This document shows positions 23,580 to 32,923 of a stretch of DNA of 64,000 nt, in pieces. Origin of the DNA: Nitrospira sp. (GTDB lineage: Bacteria > Nitrospirota > Nitrospiria > Nitrospirales > Nitrospiraceae); the NCBI GenBank assembly GCA_024330965.1, contig JANDJL010000011.1, forward strand, positions 1-64,000, written 5' to 3'. Numbering within the stretch: the stretch's first letter is position 1; each line of letters starts with the position of its first letter. The notes under the pieces are model-generated. The model saw nothing but the letters and a program-made list of their open reading frames with translations, was not told the DNA's origin and did not search any database. A program made the translations under genes and the position numbers.

Positions 23580-26500
23580 GGCGCCCGCTCCACCAATGAA
23601 TGATCGCGCGATACCGGCAAACACAGCGTGAAGGTCGTTCCCTTGCCGACCTCGCTTTCCACCAAAATCCTGCCGCCGTGACGTTCGACGATGCCCAGAT
23701 TGACGGACAGCCCCAATCCAGTCCCTTCTCCCTCGCCTTTCGTCGTAAAGAAGGGGTCGAACACACGGGGAAGGATGGAGGCCGGAATCCCCAAGCCGGT
23801 ATCGCGGACGTCGACTCGGCAGACTCCCTCGGCAACCGAAGTCCGAATGGTCAAGACGCCTCCGTTCTTCATCGCCTGGACAGCGTTGAGGATCAGATTC
23901 ATCAAGACCTGCTCGATCATATGGCTGTCCACCATCACGTTGGGCAAGTCGGTCCCCAACTCGGTCTCCAGCGTGATACGGTTGGGAACGAACAGGTGAG
24001 TGGTCAGCACCAACACCCGCTCGACGATCCGATTGATGTCGGCCGGACTGAATTCGGGCTCGTGTTGTTGAGAGAAATCCAGCAATTGTCGAACGATCTT
24101 CTGTACCCGGCGAACGCCGTGCTCCATGGAGGCCCAGTACTCCTCTTGCCTGGCCGGGGAAATGCCGCCTTTTCTCAGGTTGTAAAGACAATTCAGGATG
24201 CCGCCCAAGGGATTGTTGATTTCGTGTGCCACGCCGGCCGCAAGTTTTCCGATGGACGCCAATTTTTCGGCGTTGCGGATCTGCTGCTCCAACTTTTTCG
24301 TCTCCGTCATGTCGCGGGCGATCCCGAGCACGCCGAGAATGCGGCCCTCGGCGCCTTGGAGGGGAGATACGCTGATCATCGCCGTTCGGATCTCGCCTCG
24401 CTTGGTCACGATTTCCACTTCATACACCTGTTTCGCACCGATGTCCAAGGTGGCCTTGAGGCGCCGGCCGCGATGACGGCGCGAGAGCAACGAGAGATAG
24501 GGACGACCCAACAGATCGTCCTTGCGATACCCCCAGGCGCTGACCTTGCCGTTGACATACGTGAATCGCTGTTCCGTATCGAGCGTGTAGATGACGTCGT
24601 TGGCGTTTTCGAGCAAGTTCTCCAAGTATTGCTTCGTTTCCTCGATCTCCCTCGTCCGTTCTCTCACTTTGAGTTCGAGATCTTCCCGATACGACTGCAA
24701 CTGTCGCTCGAGTTTTTTTCGGTCCGTGATGTCCCGCATTTGCACCATGACCAGTTCCTGATCGACGCCCCCGGCGCTGATCAGATTCATCTCGACCGGC
24801 ACCACACGGCCGTCGCAGTGCCTGACAGTGATTTCCCTCGTGAAGACCCGCTGGTGGCCGCGCCCGATCTCCGCCACCCATTCTTTAAATTCGCGGTGAT
24901 GCCCTCCTTCGATCAGATCCAGAATGTTCCGTCCGACGACGCTGGCCTCCGCGTAGCCCAGCACCTGTTCCTCGCGTTTGTTCACGGCAGCGATCAGTCC
25001 CTGGGTGTCAACCATGAACACCGAGTCGGCAACCAGATCGAACAGGGCTTTGTAGCGGGCCTGCGAGGCGGCCAACTGCCGCGTGCGCTCCGAGACGGCC
25101 TGCTCCAGTCCTGCCGTATAGCGATGCAGTTCTTGCTCTAACCGGCGCCGCTCCGTCACGTCCCTGACGAACGCCCGGGAATAAATCAATCCTCCGCGCT
25201 CGTGGTCGAGGAGCGCCGTGGCGTGAATTTCGACGTCGATGGCTCGTCCGTCCTTCGCCACGAGCAAGGTTTCCATAGACCCCTGTCCCTGCGAGACCAA
25301 TCGCTCGAGAAAATGCAGCACTCGCGCTTCTTCTCCCTTCGGCACCACTTCCCAAAGCCGAAGGGGCAACATTTCTTCGAGCGTATAGCCCAATTTGTCG
25401 AGCCCCGTCTTATTGACGTGGACGAACCGGCCGCTGCGATCCATCTGGTAAATCATCTCCGGCGAATGTTCGATCAAATCGCGATACCGCGCCTCCAACT
25501 GTTTGACATCGGCCATCTGCCGTTCGATTTGCCCGAACGACCGTTGCAGATTGGCGGCCATGTGATTGAACGCTTCCGCCAACTGTTCGATTTCATCGCC
25601 GGTTTTGAGGTCCAGCCGCCGGTCCAACCGTCCGCTCCCGATCTCCCGTGCACCCTCCTGCAACAGTTTGATCGGACCGGCGATGCGCCCCGCCATCACC
25701 ACTCCGATTCCGCCGAGCATGGCCAAGACTGTCCCGCCGAACAAGAGGATCTTGGTCATCAACTCACCGAGAGGAGCAAAAATTTCTCCGGGATCCTGCC
25801 GCACGACGACCACCCAATGTCGGCCTCCGAGGCTTCCCGCGGCAAGACCGTCGGCGAATCGCACGGGCGCGTACCCGATCATGCCTCCTTCACTCCCGTG
25901 CGAATCATCATCGACCGAAGCCCACCCGGGTTTGAGCGTCCCCAACAGGCCGGCGACGTCGGGATGGATTGTGTGCGCTTCCGGAGCCAGCACCGGACAC
26001 AGCACCACGACGCCGTCCGATCCGACCAACATCGCGTGCCCCGTGGCGCCGAGCGAAACCTCCGAAATGGAATGAAAGACGGCGTCGCGACGAAGCAGGA
26101 TCGTCACTGCGCCGATTGCCGTCTTTTGCCCTTCGTCCATGATAGGCACCGCGACGGTCACGACGTGCGTCCCGAAGGCGGGGTCGAACGTTATATCGCC
26201 CACGTAGGGCCGCGCTCCCTCGTCTTGCACGACGGCCTTCCACCACGCCGTCTTCTTGTACCAATATTCCACCTGGGGAATGGAACTGATCACCAGGGCT
26301 CCCTGCCCGTCCGTCACAAGAATGCCGATGTAGTCGGACTTCCGAATCTCATGCCAGCGGATCAGAGAATTCGTCGAGATCCGGTTGACGAACAATGGAA
26401 ACTCGCTGCGCGAATCCCGCTGCCCCCAACGTCGCTGCCAATCCTTGATGATGGCCTCGATGGCGCGGGGATCTTTGCCTTCATAGGTTCGATTGGCTTC

Positions 26501-26761
26501 CAAGACGGCGGCGCGAAGGAACGGCATGGTGGCGAGCTGCTGCGCCTCGTTGATGGTGCGGGTCACCTGCATTTCGACGCGCCGGGCGGATTCGACGGCT
26601 GCTTCTTTGAGATTCGCCCCCGTTGTCTCGCGTAAAGCCCGGCGCTCTTCGAGATAGAGCAGGATAAGAAACAGCGTCAGAGGCACAAGGCCGACCACCA
26701 CGATCGCTGCGATGATCTTGCGCTGGAGGCTGTGGAACCGGCTCCAGAATGTCATGCCCAT
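23576..26761 (-). CDS. Membrane-bound multi-PAS sensor histidine kinase
   Basis: 1061 residues. Two membrane spans (IIAAIVVVGLVPLTLFLILL near residue 20 and KILLFGGTVLAMLGGIGVVM near 345) flank a periplasmic dCache-type sensor domain. A HAMP domain, three PAS domains (each ending in a DVTERRRLE or DITDRKKLE-type PAC motif), HisKA (AAGVAHEINNPLGGIL, with the phospho-accepting His) and HATPase (NLILNAVQAMKNGG, DTGLGIP, TGLGLSVNLGIVERHGG) follow. It signals to the NtrC-type regulator encoded by the next, overlapping gene. The periplasmic domain suggests an extracytoplasmic small-molecule signal; the PAS domains might add redox or cytoplasmic input. The start at 26761 is one of two adjacent Met codons. 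Confidence 0.9.
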   Translation of the reverse strand: MGMTFWSRFHSLQRKIIAAIVVVGLVPLTLFLILLYLEERRALRETTGANLKEAAVESARRVEMQVTRTINEAQQLATMPFLRAAVLEANRTYEGKDPRAIEAIIKDWQRRWGQRDSRSEFPLFVNRISTNSLIRWHEIRKSDYIGILVTDGQGALVISSIPQVEYWYKKTAWWKAVVQDEGARPYVGDITFDPAFGTHVVTVAVPIMDEGQKTAIGAVTILLRRDAVFHSISEVSLGATGHAMLVGSDGVVVLCPVLAPEAHTIHPDVAGLLGTLKPGWASVDDDSHGSEGGMIGYAPVRFADGLAAGSLGGRHWVVVVRQDPGEIFAPLGELMTKILLFGGTVLAMLGGIGVVMAGRIAGPIKLLQEGAREIGSGRLDRRLDLKTGDEIEQLAEAFNHMAANLQRSFGQIERQMADVKQLEARYRDLIEHSPEMIYQMDRSGRFVHVNKTGLDKLGYTLEEMLPLRLWEVVPKGEEARVLHFLERLVSQGQGSMETLLVAKDGRAIDVEIHATALLDHERGGLIYSRAFVRDVTERRRLEQELHRYTAGLEQAVSERTRQLAASQARYKALFDLVADSVFMVDTQGLIAAVNKREEQVLGYAEASVVGRNILDLIEGGHHREFKEWVAEIGRGHQRVFTREITVRHCDGRVVPVEMNLISAGGVDQELVMVQMRDITDRKKLERQLQSYREDLELKVRERTREIEETKQYLENLLENANDVIYTLDTEQRFTYVNGKVSAWGYRKDDLLGRPYLSLLSRRHRGRRLKATLDIGAKQVYEVEIVTKRGEIRTAMISVSPLQGAEGRILGVLGIARDMTETKKLEQQIRNAEKLASIGKLAAGVAHEINNPLGGILNCLYNLRKGGISPARQEEYWASMEHGVRRVQKIVRQLLDFSQQHEPEFSPADINRIVERVLVLTTHLFVPNRITLETELGTDLPNVMVDSHMIEQVLMNLILNAVQAMKNGGVLTIRTSVAEGVCRVDVRDTGLGIPASILPRVFDPFFTTKGEGEGTGLGLSVNLGIVERHGGRILVESEVGKGTTFTLCLPVSRDHSLVERAP

Positions 26762-26846
26762 CCCATCGTTTGAGGGAAGGTCCCGCGGGCAACGACTCGC
26801 ATACCGGGCGGTCTCCGAACGGAACCGTCTTATTCCATCATCCGGC

Positions 26847-27764
26847 TTAACCGCGTTTCAAGAGTCGGCCGGACTTGCCCGGCCACAGAAGGACCAACGG
26901 GCTTGCGACAAAGACGGACGAGTAGGTGCCGCAAATCACGCCCCAGAGAAGGGCCAGCGAAAAATCGTGCAATACCTCGCCGCCTGCGATCGTCAAGGGA
27001 ATCAGCACAAGGATCACCGTCAAGCTGGTGACGATGGTCCGACTCAGGACTTGATTGACGGCGTTGTTGATGGTGGCCTCTTCGCTCTCCCGACGGCGCA
27101 CCTTTAGATTTTCCCGGATCCGATCGAAGACGACGACGGTATCGGTGAGGGAATAGCCGGCCAGCGTCAACAGGGCCGTGACGATGAGCAGCGTGATCTC
27201 CTTGTCCAGCACATAGAACGCACCGAGCACCGCGAGGACGTCATGAAACGTCGCCAGCGCCGCCGCGACGCCAAACCGTAGCTCGAATCGCGCCGCGATA
27301 TACATAATGATTCCGGCGAAAGAAATGAGGATCGCGATGAGCGCGTCCTCCTGAAGTTTTTTGCCGATCGTCGGCCCGATTTCGGTCGTCGAATCGACCA
27401 CGAACGGATTGTTGGGAAATTCCTTGGCAAACACCCCGACGATCCGTTCCGCGATCTTCTCCTCGATCGTCGTTGAAGTTTTGACGCGAACGAGCAGTTT
27501 GTTATCCTCCCCGAACTCCTGCAGCTCGGCGTTGCCCACCCCGTTGGACTCCAGCGCTTTTCTCGCTTCATCGATTCGGATCGCCTGATCGAATTTCAAC
27601 TGCACCGCCGTGCCGCCGGCGAAATCGATGCCGAGATTCGCCGCCCCCCGTGCAATCTGAATCACGGCCACAAGCCCCAGCGCAACCATGAGACCGGACA
27701 AGGCGAAGGTGATCTTGCGCTTGCCCATGAAATCGATGTCGGTTTTTCCTACAATCTCGAACAT
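26847..27764 (-). CDS. secF: Protein translocase subunit SecF
   Basis: 305 residues, six predicted membrane spans. It has the SecF hallmarks: GIDFAGGTAVQLKFD in the first periplasmic region, the motif GYSLTDTVVVFDRIRENL between membrane segments, and SLTVILVLIPLTIAGG. Together with SecD it uses proton motive force to pull proteins through SecYEG on the periplasmic side. It follows secD (70-base gap) and is followed by the histidine kinase gene on the same strand, after 85 bases. Confidence 0.95.
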   Translation of the reverse strand: MFEIVGKTDIDFMGKRKITFALSGLMVALGLVAVIQIARGAANLGIDFAGGTAVQLKFDQAIRIDEARKALESNGVGNAELQEFGEDNKLLVRVKTSTTIEEKIAERIVGVFAKEFPNNPFVVDSTTEIGPTIGKKLQEDALIAILISFAGIIMYIAARFELRFGVAAALATFHDVLAVLGAFYVLDKEITLLIVTALLTLAGYSLTDTVVVFDRIRENLKVRRRESEEATINNAVNQVLSRTIVTSLTVILVLIPLTIAGGEVLHDFSLALLWGVICGTYSSVFVASPLVLLWPGKSGRLLKRG

Positions 27765-27834
27765 GCCTGCTCCTTACCAAACGGGCGGGGCCAGGACTCC
27801 GATCCTCGTGCTCCGCCTCAAATTCGCTCTCGTT

Positions 27835-29481
27835 TCAAATACTCAACGTCTGGGCTTTCGGCTGCCGCCGGCCCCACAAATCGAAAATCACCTTGGTGCC
27901 GACCAACGCCGTAAACAGATTGATTGCGATGCCCAGACACAACGTGACGGCAAACCCCTTGATCGGCCCCGTTCCAAATAAAAAGAGCGCGACTCCGGTG
28001 ATCAACGTCGTCACGTGCGAATCGATGATCGTGAGCAACGCCTTGTCGTAACCGGCGTCGATCGCCGTCCGCACGGCTTTGCCGCTCCGCAATTCCTCGC
28101 GGATGCGCTCGAAAATCAACACGTTCGAGTCGACCCCCATGCCGATCGTGAGCACGATGCCGGCAATCCCCGGCAACGTCAGCGTTGCGTTCAAGGCGGA
28201 CAGCGCGCCCATCAGACACACCAGGTTGAGAATCAGCGCGAAGTCGGCGATCGCGCCGGAGAGACGGTAATACACGACCATGAACAGGAGGACCACCGCT
28301 CCCGCAATCAACGTCGCCCTGATCCCTTTATCGATCGAGTCTTGCCCCAGAGACGGACCGACCGTCAGATCTTGCACGATCTTCAGAGGCGCCGGCAGAG
28401 CCCCGGCCCGCAGCACAATGGCGAGATCGTTGGCCTCCTGCGTCGTAAAGGTGCCGGTGATTTGGGCGCGTCCACCTCCGATCCGTTCTTGAATGACGGG
28501 AGCCGAATAAATCGTGTTGTCGAGTACGATCGCCATCCGTTTCTTGACGTTCTCCGCCGTGATTCGCTCAAACTCCTGGCCCCCCTTGGAATCAAAGGTA
28601 ATGGACACGTACGGATCGTTGAATTGCCCGATCGATACCCGCGCGTCGCTCAAGACGTCGCCGGTGAGCATGACCCGTTTCTTGACCAGATACGGAATCC
28701 TGTATTCGCGTCCCGTCTCCTTGTCGATCACGCGCTCAAACAAAATTTCGTCGCCCTCCGGGATCTTGTCCTGAAACTGCCGGATGATTTCTTCTTCCAT
28801 CTCCTTTGGAATCCGGGCCGGTAGCTCCAACCGCAGTTGGTTGTCCTCATCCAGCATTTTGAATTCAAGCAACGCGGTTTCCTTGATCAAGTCCTTGGCC
28901 CGCTTGGGCTCTTTGATACCTGGCAACTGTACGACGATCTGCTTCAATCCCTGCCGCTGCACGATCGGCTCGGTCACGCCAAACTGATCGATTCGGTTGC
29001 GGATCGTCTCCAGGGCCTGATTGATCGCAAAGTCCTTGATGCGCTTGCTCTCCGTGTCGCGCAGTTCCCACACCACCGACGTCGGAGTCCCAACCGCTTC
29101 CTTTTCGACAAACGATGGAAATTCGTCGATCAATTTCTGAACCGCAGGTTTCACGCTTTCATCCGCAAATCGGATCGTTATCTGTTCTGGAGCCGTTCGT
29201 TTCACCGATTCAACGGACAGGTTCTTCTCAGTCAGCAGGTCTTGAAGCGACGTCACGGTTCGATCGACCGCGATCTCCACCGCCCGATCTTCGTCCACTT
29301 CCATCACCAGGTGAATACCGCCTTGCAAATCAAGGCCCAGCGCGATGCCTTTGTCCGGCAGGATGGCCTTCATCCAACCAGGCAACGTTTGATACAGCGG
29401 CTGGTACGACGGCAACGAACATATCACCGACACCACGATGACCAGCGCCAACAATCCCAATCGCCCGCTCACCTTCCTCAT
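27835..29481 (-). CDS. secD: Protein translocase subunit SecD
   Basis: 548 residues. The first span is LGLLALVIVVSVICSLPSYQ, then a large periplasmic domain (GLDLQGGIHLVMEVD motif, GALPAPLKIVQDLTVGPSLG), and the C-terminal helices with GIVLTIGMGVDSNVLIFERI. This is the complete SecD architecture. It cooperates with SecF and YajC in late steps of protein export. It is one gene upstream of secF and 30 bases downstream of yajC, the conserved yajC-secD-secF order. Confidence 0.95.
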   Translation of the reverse strand: MRKVSGRLGLLALVIVVSVICSLPSYQPLYQTLPGWMKAILPDKGIALGLDLQGGIHLVMEVDEDRAVEIAVDRTVTSLQDLLTEKNLSVESVKRTAPEQITIRFADESVKPAVQKLIDEFPSFVEKEAVGTPTSVVWELRDTESKRIKDFAINQALETIRNRIDQFGVTEPIVQRQGLKQIVVQLPGIKEPKRAKDLIKETALLEFKMLDEDNQLRLELPARIPKEMEEEIIRQFQDKIPEGDEILFERVIDKETGREYRIPYLVKKRVMLTGDVLSDARVSIGQFNDPYVSITFDSKGGQEFERITAENVKKRMAIVLDNTIYSAPVIQERIGGGRAQITGTFTTQEANDLAIVLRAGALPAPLKIVQDLTVGPSLGQDSIDKGIRATLIAGAVVLLFMVVYYRLSGAIADFALILNLVCLMGALSALNATLTLPGIAGIVLTIGMGVDSNVLIFERIREELRSGKAVRTAIDAGYDKALLTIIDSHVTTLITGVALFLFGTGPIKGFAVTLCLGIAINLFTALVGTKVIFDLWGRRQPKAQTLSI

Positions 29482-29511
29482 GATCGCTCCACCCTCTTCA
29501 TTCCGTGCGGC

Positions 29512-29865
29512 CTACGCATCTTTTTCTTTATCCTCATCTTCTCCGCGCAGCCGCGCGATGGAATCCCGCTGGATCTTGATCCGTGTATTGTCGGCTATTT
29601 GGAGGGTGACGGTCTGTTTGCCGAGATTCGTGACTGTTCCCCAAATGCCGGACGTGGTCACGACTTTGTCGCCTTTCTTGAGCGCATCGATCAAAGCCTT
29701 CTGCTCTTTCTGTTTCTTCTGCTGCGGCCGGATCAGCAGAAAGTAAAAGATGATGAAAATCAGAATAAAGGGAACGAGGGAGAGCAGTCCCCCCGGACCT
29801 TGACCACCGGCCCCCGCCCCGCTCGCCCCAGTTCCCTGAGCCCATGCTATGGATTCCATCAACAT
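29512..29865 (-). CDS. yajC: Preprotein translocase subunit YajC
   Basis: 117 residues with one membrane span (LVPFILIFIIFYFLLIRPQQ) ending in the signature RPQQKKQKE, and a soluble part with the ALKKGDKVVTTSGIWGTV motif. A Gly-rich N-terminus precedes the span. The start at 29865 overlaps the end of tgt by 7 bases; an alternative Met at 29859 forms an ATGA overlap with the tgt stop. Part of the SecDF-YajC accessory complex. Confidence 0.95.
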   Translation of the reverse strand: MLMESIAWAQGTGASGAGAGGQGPGGLLSLVPFILIFIIFYFLLIRPQQKKQKEQKALIDALKKGDKVVTTSGIWGTVTNLGKQTVTLQIADNTRIKIQRDSIARLRGEDEDKEKDA

Positions 29866-31058
29866 AACGAACGATCTCCCCTCTTCCGGTTAGGTAAGCT
29901 GTCTCCCGTCGCAACGGCTTCGTGGTCTTCCCGCGCCTCGGCGACCGGCTGTTCCTGCATTCGACCGCGGTAAAAAGCGGCTCGAAATTCCGAAAATGTT
30001 CCTTGCTCGATGGCCGCCCGTATGCGACGCATCAGGTCCGAAACGTACCACAGGTTGTGAAACGTGTTCAGCCGTGCAGCCAACATTTCTTTCACCGAAA
30101 ACAAATGATGAAGATAGGCCCGCGAATATCGCCGGCAAACCGGACAGCCGCAATCGGGATCGATCGGTCGCTCATCCCGCGCGTATTGAGCCTGTTTGAT
30201 GACCACTCGTCCCGTCGCTGTCAACAACGCCCCCGTCCGTCCATGCCGCGAGGGCGCAACACAGTCGAAGAGATCGATGCCACGAGCAACCCCCTCGACC
30301 AGATCCTCGGGGTATCCGACTCCCATCAGATACCGCGGCTTGTTTTCCGGCAGTTCCGGCACCGTCACATCGAGCATCGCGTACATCTCAGCCTTGCTTT
30401 CTCCCACGGACAAGCCTCCGACCGCGTAGCCGTCAAATCCCATGGCTGTGAGGTCTCTTGCCGAGCGGACGCGCAGATCCGCGTCCAGACCGCCTTGCAC
30501 GATACCGAACAGAGCTTGGTCGTTTCTCCGCCGACTGGCCAAACATCGCTCGGCCCACAGCTTGGTTCGCCGCACGCCGTCCAGCACCATTTCACGGCTT
30601 GCGGGCAACGCGACGCAGTGATCGAAGGCCATGATGATATCGGCCCCCAAGGCTTCTTGGATTTCAACGGCGGTTTCCGGTGTGATGAAGTGATTCGAGC
30701 CGTCGAGATGCGATTGAAAGAGTACACCCTCGTCCGTCACCTTGCATAACTTGGCTAAACTGAAAACCTGAAAGCCTCCGCTGTCCGTCAAAATCGCCCC
30801 CGGCCAGCCGGTAAAGGCGTGCAGCCCGCCCATCTCGGCCACGATCTTATGCCCGGGGCGAAGAGAGAGATGATACGCGTTGTTCAACAACAACCGGAAT
30901 CCCATGAGCTGAAGATCATCCGGGGCCAGTCCCTTGACCGGCCCCAACGACCCGACCGGCATGAACGCCGGCGTATCGATGACGGCCCGTGAGGTGCACA
31001 ATTGGCCGACCCTGGCTCTGGATTGCCGATCCCGTTGCTGAAGTCGATACTGGATCAT
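29859..31058 (-). CDS. tgt: Queuine/preQ1 tRNA-ribosyltransferase (tRNA-guanine transglycosylase)
   Basis: 399 residues. The N-terminus MIQYRLQQRDRQSRARVGQL leads to TPAFMPVGSLGPVKGL, the signature of bacterial Tgt. LTDSGGFQVFSLAKL, IMAFDHCVALPASREM and GGLSVGESKAEMY are active-site segments, and DCGCPVCRRYSRAYLHHLF is the zinc site near the C-terminus. The enzyme exchanges guanine-34 for preQ1 in tRNA for Asp, Asn, His and Tyr. The start at 31058 matches the family; a GTG at 31079 overlaps the argS stop. The C-terminus is about 20 residues longer than usual (SLPNRKRGDRSLC), perhaps from sequence beyond the normal stop. Confidence 0.95.
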   Translation of the reverse strand: MIQYRLQQRDRQSRARVGQLCTSRAVIDTPAFMPVGSLGPVKGLAPDDLQLMGFRLLLNNAYHLSLRPGHKIVAEMGGLHAFTGWPGAILTDSGGFQVFSLAKLCKVTDEGVLFQSHLDGSNHFITPETAVEIQEALGADIIMAFDHCVALPASREMVLDGVRRTKLWAERCLASRRRNDQALFGIVQGGLDADLRVRSARDLTAMGFDGYAVGGLSVGESKAEMYAMLDVTVPELPENKPRYLMGVGYPEDLVEGVARGIDLFDCVAPSRHGRTGALLTATGRVVIKQAQYARDERPIDPDCGCPVCRRYSRAYLHHLFSVKEMLAARLNTFHNLWYVSDLMRRIRAAIEQGTFSEFRAAFYRGRMQEQPVAEAREDHEAVATGDSLPNRKRGDRSLC

Positions 31059-31075
31059 GCCGCGCTGTTCTTCCT

Positions 31076-32800
31076 TCACATCTGCTCGGGAGCGGAAATT
31101 CCCAGTACCGTCAGACCGTTTCTGATGACTTGCTGAACGCCACGCATGAGAGCCAGCCTGGCGGCAGTCCGCTTGGGCGTCAGTTCCTCAGCCGATCCGG
31201 CTTCATCGTGGTCCTGGCTGCCTGCGGGCGGGAGTATTCGATGTTTGTTGTAAAAAGTGTGCAGCAGCGCCGCAAGCTGTTGGAGATAATACGTAACGCG
31301 GTGGGGCTCGAATGTGGACGCGCTGGTCTGAAGAATGTCCGGATAGACGGAGAGCTTTCGAATCAGACTTAATTCGTCGGGATCCGTCAACGGCGTGAGG
31401 TCCGTCTTTTCCGGTCGAGGACACTCAATGCCCCGCACGGCCGCCATCCGCCACAAACTCGCGATACGAGCGTGGGCATACTGTACGTAGTACACCGGAT
31501 TGTCTGCCGATCGTTGTTTGGCCAATTCCAGGTCAAAGTCAAGATGGGTCCGTGGATCCCTCATTAAGAAAAAGAACTTCGCGGCATCGGCGCCCACTTC
31601 GTCGATGACTTCGCGCATCGTCACGAACGAACCAGTCCGCTTCGACATCTTGACTTCGACCCCGGCCCGCAGAAGCTTGACGAGCTGAACCAATACGACC
31701 CGCAACCGCTCTTTCGGGTGGCCGTAGGCCTGCATCACGGCCTCCATGCGGGGGATGTAACCATGATGATCGGCCCCCCATACATCGACCAAGAGATCGT
31801 ATCCACGTCGCAGTTTGTCCCGATGATAGGCGATGTCCGATGCCAGGTAGGTGTATTCGCCGTCCTGCTTCTTGACGACACGGTCTTTTTCATCGCCGAA
31901 GACCGTGGAGCGAAACCATAGCGCTCCCTCTCGCTCAAACAAAAGGCCGCGGGCTTGCAAATCGTCCAAGGCCTGCTCCACCGCTCCGGACTTGAGCAGC
32001 GATTCCTCGCTGAACCACGACTGAAATTCGATACCCAACGACGCCAGGTCCTCGCGGATCAATTTCAACAGTTCCTGATAGGCGAGCGTCCGACATCGCG
32101 CCTCGATCTCCGCCGGGTCGGAAGACTCCGTCTCACCTTCGAGTTTATGCTTGAGTCGCTGAGCCACGTCGCTGATATAGGCACCGTGGTAACCTTCTTC
32201 AGGAAATTCGGTAGGCCGCCCCAACAGTTCTTGATAACGCGCATAGACCGATGCCCCCAACAGTTTCATCTGTCTGCCGGCATCGTTGATGTAATACTCG
32301 CTGGTCACATCATAGCCGACTGCTCTCAACAGACGAGCAACGGCCTGCCCGATCGCCGCCCCCCGTCCGTGCCCGACATGGAGCGGACCAGTGGGATTGG
32401 CACTGACATATTCCACCAGAACACGACGCCCTCCTCCCACATCGGCTTTGCCATAGGCGTCGCCCCGTATGTCGATCTCTCGTAATACCTCATGCCACAA
32501 GGTCGGTTTGACAGTCAGATTCAAAAACCCCGGACGGACGACTTCCACCCGTTCGAAAAGCCGGCCCGTTTCCGCGAGATGTTCAGCGATAATTTCGGCA
32601 ATCTCGTAAGGTCCCTTTTCTTCCGATGACGCCAAGGACATCGCAATCGTCGTCGCCAATTCTCCCCACTCCGGACGTTTTGGCGCATCCAGGGTCAGCG
32701 CCGGCCATGTTTGCGTTTTCAATCGACCTTTTTTCTTGGCCTCATTGAGAGCACCAAGCAAAGCGGCGACAACCCTCTCCTGAACGACACCGTGAGACAT
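31076..32800 (-). CDS. argS: Arginyl-tRNA synthetase
   Basis: 574 residues, complete. The HIGH motif appears as VSANPTGPLHVGHGRGAAIG and the KMSKR loop as EVKMSKRTGSFVTM. The C-terminal anticodon-binding domain has the conserved YVQYAHARIASL helix and ends in LGISAPEQM. It charges tRNA-Arg. The argS and tgt genes overlap or nearly so, with the same strand as yajC-secDF. Confidence 0.96.
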   Translation of the reverse strand: MSHGVVQERVVAALLGALNEAKKKGRLKTQTWPALTLDAPKRPEWGELATTIAMSLASSEEKGPYEIAEIIAEHLAETGRLFERVEVVRPGFLNLTVKPTLWHEVLREIDIRGDAYGKADVGGGRRVLVEYVSANPTGPLHVGHGRGAAIGQAVARLLRAVGYDVTSEYYINDAGRQMKLLGASVYARYQELLGRPTEFPEEGYHGAYISDVAQRLKHKLEGETESSDPAEIEARCRTLAYQELLKLIREDLASLGIEFQSWFSEESLLKSGAVEQALDDLQARGLLFEREGALWFRSTVFGDEKDRVVKKQDGEYTYLASDIAYHRDKLRRGYDLLVDVWGADHHGYIPRMEAVMQAYGHPKERLRVVLVQLVKLLRAGVEVKMSKRTGSFVTMREVIDEVGADAAKFFFLMRDPRTHLDFDLELAKQRSADNPVYYVQYAHARIASLWRMAAVRGIECPRPEKTDLTPLTDPDELSLIRKLSVYPDILQTSASTFEPHRVTYYLQQLAALLHTFYNKHRILPPAGSQDHDEAGSAEELTPKRTAARLALMRGVQQVIRNGLTVLGISAPEQM

Positions 32801-32907
32801 GTCGAATCTGCTAAGTTCTCAGCAAAGAAGGAGAAAATGAACGGACCACTTTAGCACACAGGTCTGATGGAGACAAGGTAGAGTCCGGGCGGTGACCTTA
32901 CGACTTG

Positions 32908-32923
32908 ATGATCAATTGATCAT
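32908..32923. other. 16-bp perfect palindrome ATGATCAATTGATCAT at the end of the GT9 gene
   Basis: A perfect dyad that covers the stop codon of the glycosyltransferase (32920) and runs past it. It has no loop, so it is more like a protein-binding site than a terminator. It might be chance. Confidence 0.4.

Noticed and set aside
22128..24191. 687-codon frame as one protein
   Set aside because: The part beyond 23579 is out of frame with the kinase and is its shadow; the regulator begins at the overlapping GTG.
23193..26635. Long plus-strand frames antisense to the kinase and regulator
   Set aside because: Shadows of high-GC coding sequence; the minus-strand reading has all domain motifs.
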